Shown here one piece after another: positions 46,966-62,000 of a stretch of 62,000 nt of DNA. Location: the NCBI RefSeq assembly GCF_001039355.2, contig NW_019775672.1, positions 3,563-65,562 on the forward strand, written 5' to 3'. A program made the position numbers and the translations under genes. The notes under the pieces were generated by a model, which did no database searches, was not told the origin of the DNA, and saw nothing but the letters and a program-made list of their open reading frames with translations. This DNA comes from Lingula anatina (taxonomy: Eukaryota; Brachiopoda; Lingulata; Lingulida; Lingulidae). The number at the start of each line of letters is the position of its first letter. Position 1 is the first letter of the stretch.

Positions 46966-49900
46966 ATGCCGAAGAAAGGCAAGAAAGGCAAAACGAAGGA
47001 TGACTGGCCGGAGGACGAAGCCGAACTGGCCGAGAAAATGAACACATTGTCCACCGGCGAAGACACGAAGAAGAAAAAGAAAAGTAAAAAACTCCAATCT
47101 CTCAAAGATGACATTGAAGACGATGATGACGATTTAAAACTTGTCGAAAGGACTGAAAAGGATGCTAAGAGTGCGGGTGATGCCAATGTCAATGACTCGA
47201 AGTCGAAAAAGAGTGGAAATAATGAAGAGGACGACGAAGATGAAAAGTCTGACGAGGAGAAGGAGTTTGATGAGATGTATAATAGTGACGTGGAGAAGGA
47301 GGAGGAGGCAAAAGGTAAGAGTAGTAGATATTTAGAATGGACAAGTAGGACATCTGTGGAAGCCTAGGACTAAGACTATACTGATTTGACCAAGGGTTCT
47401 TTCCGAGTTAAATGCATGTGCCATCTCACATTCCATATGCCAGCAAATATTTTCTGCCCTCTATGATCACTCTCAGATGTTACATTGATTGGTTAATCAA
47501 CCTGACCTTACTCCGACAATGATCCCAAACCCAGTGAAGTATTTTGTAAAAATAAATTCAACAAAACCACCATTTCCACCCCATATAGATCATTAAATAT
47601 TGGATGTTTATGAAACACAATCTTGGGAAATAAGAGTTAAAATCCAAATAAAATAAAAGCAGACAATGGATCTCTCTCAAAATTGGTACTGTAAACTTGT
47701 TTGTTTGTAAATCATAGGTATCAAAATTCCAGAATCAGACCTAAATGCCTTTGTTGAACAAAAACATTTTTATGGAGTTTTATTCCAGGACTTGGCAAAA
47801 CCAGATTGTTTACACCAGTCCAGTGGCACACCTCATAATTTTAGTACAGCCAGTTCCACCTCAACTCAGAGCCTACTTTATTGAGCCTTTGATGGGTCAA
47901 CATTAAATTTTAATTTTGCGTTATTTGTTCCCATTTCAGATGACACAGCTGCCACTGCTAAACTGAGCAAAAAAGAACTGAAAAAATTGAAAAAACAGGT
48001 AAATAATGGGTCATTGTCAATCATGTTGTCATGCCCAACACAAATGATGTGACACCAGATAGATTTGTGATGTAATAGTATTTTCATTAATATACAGTTT
48101 TTTAGTAACCTTCATGAACTTTCAGACATTTGATGCAAATGTTAACAATCATGTCCAGCAGTTTTGAAAACACCTAGCTTACAAAATGACCAAGACAAAA
48201 ATTTAACAGTGAAGACAAAGAGAAGCTTTAGAAAAAGAGTCGAGCAAACCAACAGCTTGCCACAAAGATATATCTGTGTGTGTAATCACTGTAATGTTTT
48301 TTTTTTTGTCTGCAGGAAGAATATAAGAAACAGCTAGAAAATATGGGAGACAATGAGCAGTTCTCACTGTCCCAGGCAGAGTCATCTGCCAAGGGAGCCA
48401 TCTTGGAAGGGCAAACTGATATTAAGGTAGGCATTAAGATGTGTTGTTTTCTTTTCCTGGACATTGAAGTTTGATGGCTCTTATGGACTCCGTTATATTC
48501 TGACCAGTAACAATATGATTTTAAGATATTTCATAAATCTGGACCAAGGCTCAAGGTTGACTAGGGAGTATTCTGACTTCAACCCTGTATAGCATAGTGA
48601 TGGTATGAATAGGCAGAATTGTTGTTACCTGTCCATTTGATTACACACCAGAGACTGTGAGTTCCCCCATTTGTTTGGGCATTTAGGATTGATCAGTTGA
48701 GTTTTCGTCAGTTTCTGTTCTTGCAATCATTAATCGTAATCTTTTCTAGGTTGAAAATTTTTCTATCTCTGCTAGAGGTCAGGAACTTTTTGTGAATGCT
48801 ACATTGAATATTGTTGCCAACAGAAGATATGGTCTTGTAGGACCTAATGGGTATGACATGCACAAGCATATGCGCATGCATGCGCACACATACACGTCTA
48901 AGCACACACTCTTGCAGACACTTAATTAATGATGATGTACTTAAATGACACATCCATTGCTTTCTGTGGTATCAGGATGAAATATTGCTAATTAAAAGTG
49001 AATGGCAAATTATTACTTTAAGAAATTGTCATTGGAACAATTTATTTCCCAAAATTTGAAAATTATCAATGAATCCTCAAAAACCTTTTTCTCTAACTCC
49101 AAAATGATAGTAAGACAACTACAGTTTATCTGTTATTAATGATTGGATGCAGTGTAACTTGAGTGTGTAATTACTGTGTATTTTCACTCTCCAGACATGG
49201 TAAAACCACATTGCTCAAACACATAGCCAGCAGAGCACTGAAGATCCCACCCAAGATTGATGTCCTGCTTTGTGAACAAGGTGAGTTGAGTGCAACACAG
49301 GTTGAATGCTATCGTTGAACAAATCTTTGTGTCATTGGGAAAACATGTTTTCAGTTATAATAGATATAAAAAAAATTCAGATAGGTGAATCATTGTTGAA
49401 AGCTTTGAATGTTAGCCTATCTTTGCTAGCTCACTTGCCACAAGGACTGCTTTGCCATAAGTAAAATTTTTGAGATTTCTGTTTTTGCTTGTTTATCAGG
49501 ATTTTAAGGGTTGAATTTTGTTTATCCTGTGTTTTTTTTTTAAACCTTGAACTGTTCTATATAAACTTTGACATTTTGCCTGACCTTAACATGCTATCTA
49601 ACTTTGTCCTTGTAGAGGTGGTTGCTGATGACACTCCAGCTATCACTGCAGTGCTGAATGCAGACAAGAAGCGTCTGGCTTTGCTAGCAGAAGAGAAACA
49701 TTTGATGAATGCTTTGTCAGATGGCTCTCAGGAAGTTAGGGACAAATTGAAAGAGGTGGGACAAATAGTTATGTTTTATATGCCATGGTTAATTTTTTAA
49801 TTTGTTCAAAATTTTCAAATGTTTTTCATGTCAGAAGATATGCAAGCTGTTGGAGCAAAAAATAATAAATCCACATATGCAGATATGCATGGTGACGGCA

Positions 49901-50112
49901 AATTAGCCAGCTGTTAATAAATTTAAAAGTATATCAAATGCATATATTATGTGTATACTACAGGTATCTGAAGAATTACAAGCCATAGGAGCAGACTCAG
50001 CTGAGCCCAGAGCAAGGAGAATCCTGGCAGGTCTGGGGTTCACCAAGGAGATGCAGGAAAGACCAACAAAACACTTTTCTGGAGGTTGGAGGATGAGAGT
50101 CTCCTTAGCTAG
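46966..50112 (+). CDS. ABCF1: ABCF1, partial duplicate covering exons 1-7
   Basis: Exons 46966-47314, 47940-47998, 48316-48426, 48750-48850, 49195-49280, 49616-49755 and 49964-50112 all keep open frames and splice sites. They encode the charged Lys/Asp/Glu-rich N-terminus ([14 protein letters not shown]), the first Walker A (GPNGHGKTT) and the first signature ([13 protein letters not shown]). The copy then stops: the Walker B exon and the second nucleotide-binding domain exist only after copy B. Differences from copy B include DANVND for DVND, ERTEK for ERPEK and DGSQEV for EGSQEI. On its own it could not make an active ABC protein. It is either a partial tandem duplication or an allelic contig left beside its partner at the N. 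Confidence 0.85.
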
Positions 50113-50387
50113 GTATGACTAAAGAGACATGATCAGGTGACCAAGGTGTGTGTGTGTGTGGGGGGGGGGGATGTGTGTGCAGGGTACATTATATGAGCAC
50201 AGCCTTGCAGGCTGGCAAAGATTCTGTTCTAGTGATATCTGTGAATGTGTGTCTTTTAATGTTTTGATAATTTTGACAGTGAGTTTTTTATTGCATGTGT
50301 GTAAGAAGTGTTCTGGCCTACCATTTCATTATCCTGCTTAGAATAATTTACAAGGAATTTTGCACTGGGATGCTGTTATTGAATCTN

Positions 50388-50451
<64 letters not shown>
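50388..50451. repeat. Poly-A tract at left edge of ABCF1 duplicated block B
   Basis: 64 A residues immediately after the single N at 50387, then CAGCAGCCTTGTCACTGTC, homologous to the sequence after the poly-A at 46245-46276. Confidence 0.9.
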
Positions 50452-50452
<1 letters not shown>

Positions 50453-50841
50453 AGCAGCCTTGTCACTGTCTGTCCAGTTGAGATTGGTTTTGAAAGAAAT
50501 GTTAAGAAATTCGGTGACGTTCTTCAAGTGTGCCTTAAAAGAAAAATGCATGCATGTTATTTTAATACAGCTTAAAAGCTGTATTTGGATCTTGAAAAGC
50601 CTGCATTTCCTGCCTACATAAAAAAAGAAAAATAAATAAATAAAATAAAAAAGATGAGAAATCCACTCTTAATGGTAAGAGTGGCTGGACAGTTACATCT
50701 TGAAAACAGATTTCAGTATATTTTTTAAATATATTTAAATATAATTTTGCATACGAACGTAGGCCTTGATCTTAAATTTCTCAATTTTTGCTTGACTAAT
50801 AAGGTGCAGGATGATAGAGAAATCACGATCAAGCAAATGTT

Positions 50842-50843
<2 letters not shown>

Positions 50844-50911
<68 letters not shown>
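50844..50911. repeat. (ATT)n microsatellite upstream of ABCF1 copy B
   Basis: About 22 trinucleotide units, six more than the homologous array in block A. Confidence 0.9.
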
Positions 50912-50914
<3 letters not shown>

Positions 50915-51039
50915 AGTATAATAAAAAGTTAACTGAAAAAACAAACAAGTTTCGAAAGCAAATAACGTAAGTTATTAATATTATTTTTTATTTGGGGGCT
51001 CCACCGAGTGGGGGCTCCACATGTCTCGTTTTGGCTGTT

Positions 51040-51209
51040 CCCACAACTGAGCATGTGCATAAACCAACGTGGTGAAATCTTCCGGTTATCATTGCTGTGG
51101 AAGAAAGTTGGCATATTTTGGCAAATATATCGGTGGCTTTCTCATCAAAATCATAATTACCAGATTCGCCACGTGAGGATATAATATTAATTTATCAGAA
51201 GGCGAAGAA
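51040..51209 (+). promoter_or_regulatory. Putative ABCF1 core promoter, copy B
   Basis: Same layout as copy A, with CTTCCGG at 51079-51085 and CACGTG at 51170-51175. Upstream there is a small local duplication of GGGGGCTCCAC (near 50994 and 51009) that is absent from copy A. Confidence 0.5.
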
Positions 51210-59241
<8,032 letters not shown>

Positions 59242-60316
59242 CACATGTGGATAAGGAGATTTTATTTCTTTATTTATTTATAAAATTTATTTATTTTTTT
59301 GATTGGGGGGGGGGGGGGGGGAATCACTTGGCTGTTGTCAATGTGCAGTGACAATAGGGGTTGAAGGGCATCAACAATGAAAAACTAAAACTTGGCAGTA
59401 TTTGGAGATGAAGATATATTTAAGATCTTTGAAACCGTGTACGAGGTTATTATTCATGGAATGGAATGCCAGTATCCAAATTAATCATGAGATGTTACCT
59501 ACAGGAACACTTTCATAGTAGGAAGAGGAGCAATGAAATTCATTTAAATTTTGTGATAAATTTGTAAATTGCATGCAGAAGTTGAGTTATACTTTTTTTT
59601 TCTAATTTTGCTTTTATCCAGGAATAATTTTTTTTTTGTTTTTTATTATCTAAATGATGAGAATATTTGAATGTTGTTTTCTCAGAGAAATGTTACAAGA
59701 AAGAGCAATTATGAGATATTAGGATTGTAACCACAATATAAGACTGGCATTGAAGAAAAATAAAAACTAAAACCATATTCACATTGTTGTTGATTTTATT
59801 CTCAAGCAAAATTTACCTGAAATACATGATGCTGCAGCAAAATTATCACTCCTTGGAAGTTACACGTTTATTTTCTGCAATGTCAATATCAGGGGCATAA
59901 AAGCTGTTGGGAGTAAAATATTTCAATGTTTGAATTTGGCTTTCCTAAAATGTAACAAATACAACTGATCAAGTGTCTTGAAAATTGACAACATATTCAG
60001 AACTTGGGGTAAATCCAAAATGAAGAAAAAAAAATAGGTGCAAACATTCACCTACTTGGAAGTGTTTAACCTTTTATTAAATCATGAAGGTCGTTTATTC
60101 ATATCTCCAAATGAATTCCATGAAAGTTGTGTGTAACTACAAGTTGGCATCTACTGTCCAGTTCCACTTAATACCATGAATCCTTCATAGGACCATACCA
60201 TCCCCACCATACATGACTGAAACTTGGTATGTTGTTAAAATACCTGCTGCGAGTGAGAACATTCCAACCTGTAATTGTTTGCCAATGAAGTAATGTGTCA
60301 TGATGCCACTCCATCC
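59242..60316. other. ABCF1/SURF1 convergent 3' flanks
   Basis: About 1.08 kb between two stop codons. The left half is the ABCF1 3' UTR, ending near AATAAA at 59759-59764. On the minus strand AATAAA-type signals occur near 59868 and 60075 and could serve the SURF1-family gene. No further gene is seen. Confidence 0.6.
59759..59764 (+). terminator. Candidate ABCF1 poly-A signal
   Basis: AATAAA about 518 nt after the stop codon, followed by a T/GT-rich stretch (CATTGTTGTTG) that fits a downstream element. Confidence 0.6.
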
Positions 60317-61377
60317 TTATTGTGGTTTCTTTGCCATTCCTTGTTTTTCTCCTAACCTACTAGACAGCGTGGCTGCCCGCTGTGATCTCTTGATGTATGC
60401 GCCAAGTGCTGTTGACGAAGGTTCTACTCGAAACTGTTTGTACCATGAGTAAGATGTCAGTATAGCCAAGGAAAGCCTGATGTGGAAAATAAGCTAATTA
60501 AGGCAAATGATATGGGGATATATATTAAAAGGTGGGAAAACATGAAAAGCACTTATATATATCCTAAATTTAGGATTTTCCTGCCAAATTATATTTTCCA
60601 CAAAAAAAAAAAAGTAATTTAAAAACCTCAGTAAAAACCTCTGGTATAAATAAATAAATACTTAAATATAATATAAGCACAACTTACCAAATTTTAACTT
60701 AAAAGCAACCATGTATAATTTTTTAATTAAGAGAATGTCACCTTACCAAATTAATATATACGAGAAGTGGTCATTGCGAACTTTCACCCTGGTCTGGCCA
60801 CCAACAGGACCTTCTTCCACTGTAGAGTCTACAAATGACACAATATAAATATACTAAATATTAAGAGCTCAATCTCAATCTTTTCAATAGGCATTTACTG
60901 CAAAGAATTGTATCATAGAGTGGCCTGCTATTTAATTTTGTTGCAACCACTCAATAGGAATGCTCTTATTTTAAATACTATGACTTCAAAAAATACAATA
61001 TCTTTAAAATTCAAAATTTTCCCCCACTGAAAAGATCCAAGTATTTACTGTATGTCAATCGTAATATCCAAATATATTTCAAGCAGAATGATGACAAAAA
61101 AGTCTAACATAGACAACTCCAGTCTATCATTCACCATTTAACAATAAATACTATAATTTTACCAGCACCATGTACCTGGCATTATGTGATTACAATATTT
61201 ATCTCATATTTTAAAACAATAAGATTACTAGACTGAGGAGGTTTTGGGACATTGGGCTGATATCTTTACTTTAAGCCAAAGACCAAGAAATGGCAAGACC
61301 CCACTCCTGTTCTCCTGGGGCTGGTCTGTCTGTCACTCACTCACTCACTCACACACTCACACACACACACTCACTCA

Positions 61378-61444
<67 letters not shown>

Positions 61445-61989
61445 TCTTAACTTTAAAAACCCAATCATTGTCAAAGTGGTCTACTTTTATTCAGGGTAAA
61501 TCTTTAAAGCCCACTAAAATACATAAATCATTAGTCTTAAATAGTAGCCACCTGTTTTGTTTTACATTATACCAATAATACAATTGAATGGACTATAACG
61601 GATTTATATTGGGTCAGTGCTAGGCCTTTATTTCTCTTGGAGCCAGCCATGTCTGTAAAACAAATCTGGGGAAACTTTCACCAAATCAAAGACCTGGGCC
61701 CCGTAACTCGAAAGCATCGCACGTCCGAGCGCAAACGTCTTGATTCCATAACTTGCCCATACTTGCCCCATATAATGCACGTGCTGCTTTTGAGTTACGG
61801 GGCCCTGGTCAACCTTAACCTAGCTATGGCCTTGGTGGAATCAATCTTACCTGCATCAGCACTGAGGCAGACTGGGGCAGTGTTCAGATAATGGGCTATC
61901 TCATCTACATCCAGAACCAGAAAGCGGACTGCTTCATAGTCACTTTTCACTGTTTTTGTATACATGTTTGATGACGCATACCTGGATTT
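60317..61989 (-). CDS. SURF1: SURF1-family cytochrome c oxidase assembly protein, C-terminal exons
   Basis: Three exons read right to left join in frame: 61851-61989, 60747-60828 and 60317-60476. The 5' exons lie beyond the window. The hallmark is VGGQTRVKVRNDHFSYILIW, matching the conserved GGQTR...RN.H..YI..W segment before the second transmembrane helix of SURF1. The stretch before it (LDVDEIAHYLNTAPVCLSAD) fits the same family. The helix is followed by SWYKQF, then a basic tail of about 35 residues, longer than the few residues after this helix in vertebrate SURF1. SURF1 acts in the mitochondrial inner membrane in assembly of complex IV (family knowledge). The beginning of the 61851-61989 exon matches the family weakly, so its acceptor could lie further in. 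Confidence 0.82.
61335..61441. repeat. (CA)n / (CACT)n microsatellite in SURF1-family intron
   Basis: TCAC units pass into a long CA run in the intron between the first two visible exons. Confidence 0.9.
61691..61810. mobile_element. 120-bp palindromic MITE in SURF1-family intron
   Basis: The 26-bp arms 61691-61716 and 61785-61810 share GGGCCCCGTAACTC and its complement, with two mismatches (24/26). There is no coding capacity. It lies 41 bases from the end of the 61851-61989 exon. Confidence 0.75.
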
Positions 61990-62000
61990 CTGAAGAAAAA

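Larger units (their letters stand above)
46277..50386. repeat. ABCF1 5'-half duplicated block A
   Basis: Colinear with 50452-54623, including promoter, exons 1-7, all introns and an (ATT)n microsatellite (46638-46686 against 50844-50911). Introns are nearly identical for hundreds of bases, with indels such as the 6-bp difference in exon 1. It ends at GAATCT followed by one N (50387). Confidence 0.92.

Noticed and set aside
47141-47335. Arg/Lys-rich frames inside ABCF1 exon 1 (also at 51385-51573)
   Set aside because: These are +1-frame shadows of the low-complexity Lys/Glu-rich coding exon, conserved only because the exon is duplicated.
46966-50112. Calling ABCF1 copy A a processed pseudogene because of the adjacent poly-A
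   Set aside because: All introns and the promoter are present, so it did not arise from a spliced mRNA. The poly-A is on the 5' side of the block.

Overview
The window looks like nuclear DNA of a lophotrochozoan animal, most likely a marine mollusc (inference). It is AT-rich and intron-rich, with canonical GT-AG splice sites, many microsatellites and short palindromic transposons, a tandem C-type lectin family and extracellular D8C/EGF proteins. No bacterial or viral genes, CRISPR arrays or rRNA/tRNA genes were recognised. All gene models were spliced by hand from frame continuity, splice sites and paralogue comparison. LAYOUT: (1) 0.2-9.6 kb is a tandem array of secreted PAN plus C-type-lectin genes. 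Gene 2 (6544-8455) is complete. Gene 1 (2463-3553) has lost its last exon. A ~2.3 kb intergenic unit occurs three times, so the array continues upstream of the window. (2) 13.9-27.8 kb is a head-to-head pair of paralogues: signal peptide, D8C (uromodulin-type) domain(s), EGF repeats, and a shared ~190-residue Cys-rich C-terminal domain I cannot name. Their start codons are 189 bp apart. The plus-strand gene has an extra D8C-EGF-EGF block. This pair is the best candidate for something undescribed. (3) 27.8-38.9 kb has no convincing gene. It holds a ~2.8 kb direct repeat, nested palindromic elements and assembly gaps. (4) 38.9-40.4 kb is a two-exon two-pore-domain potassium channel. (5) 46.2-59.8 kb is ABCF1, an ABC-F ATPase. 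Its promoter and first seven exons are present twice in tandem, and only the second copy continues to the stop codon. (6) 60.3-62.0 kb is the 3' end of a SURF1-family cytochrome-oxidase assembly gene on the minus strand, tail-to-tail with ABCF1. CAUTION: the first copy of each large direct repeat (29.5/33.4 kb and 46.3/50.5 kb) ends at a single N, so one or both may be unmerged haplotypes rather than true duplications. ROLES: regions 1 and 2 encode secreted, disulfide-rich recognition or matrix proteins. Regions 4-6 are housekeeping or excitability genes with no evident functional link to them.
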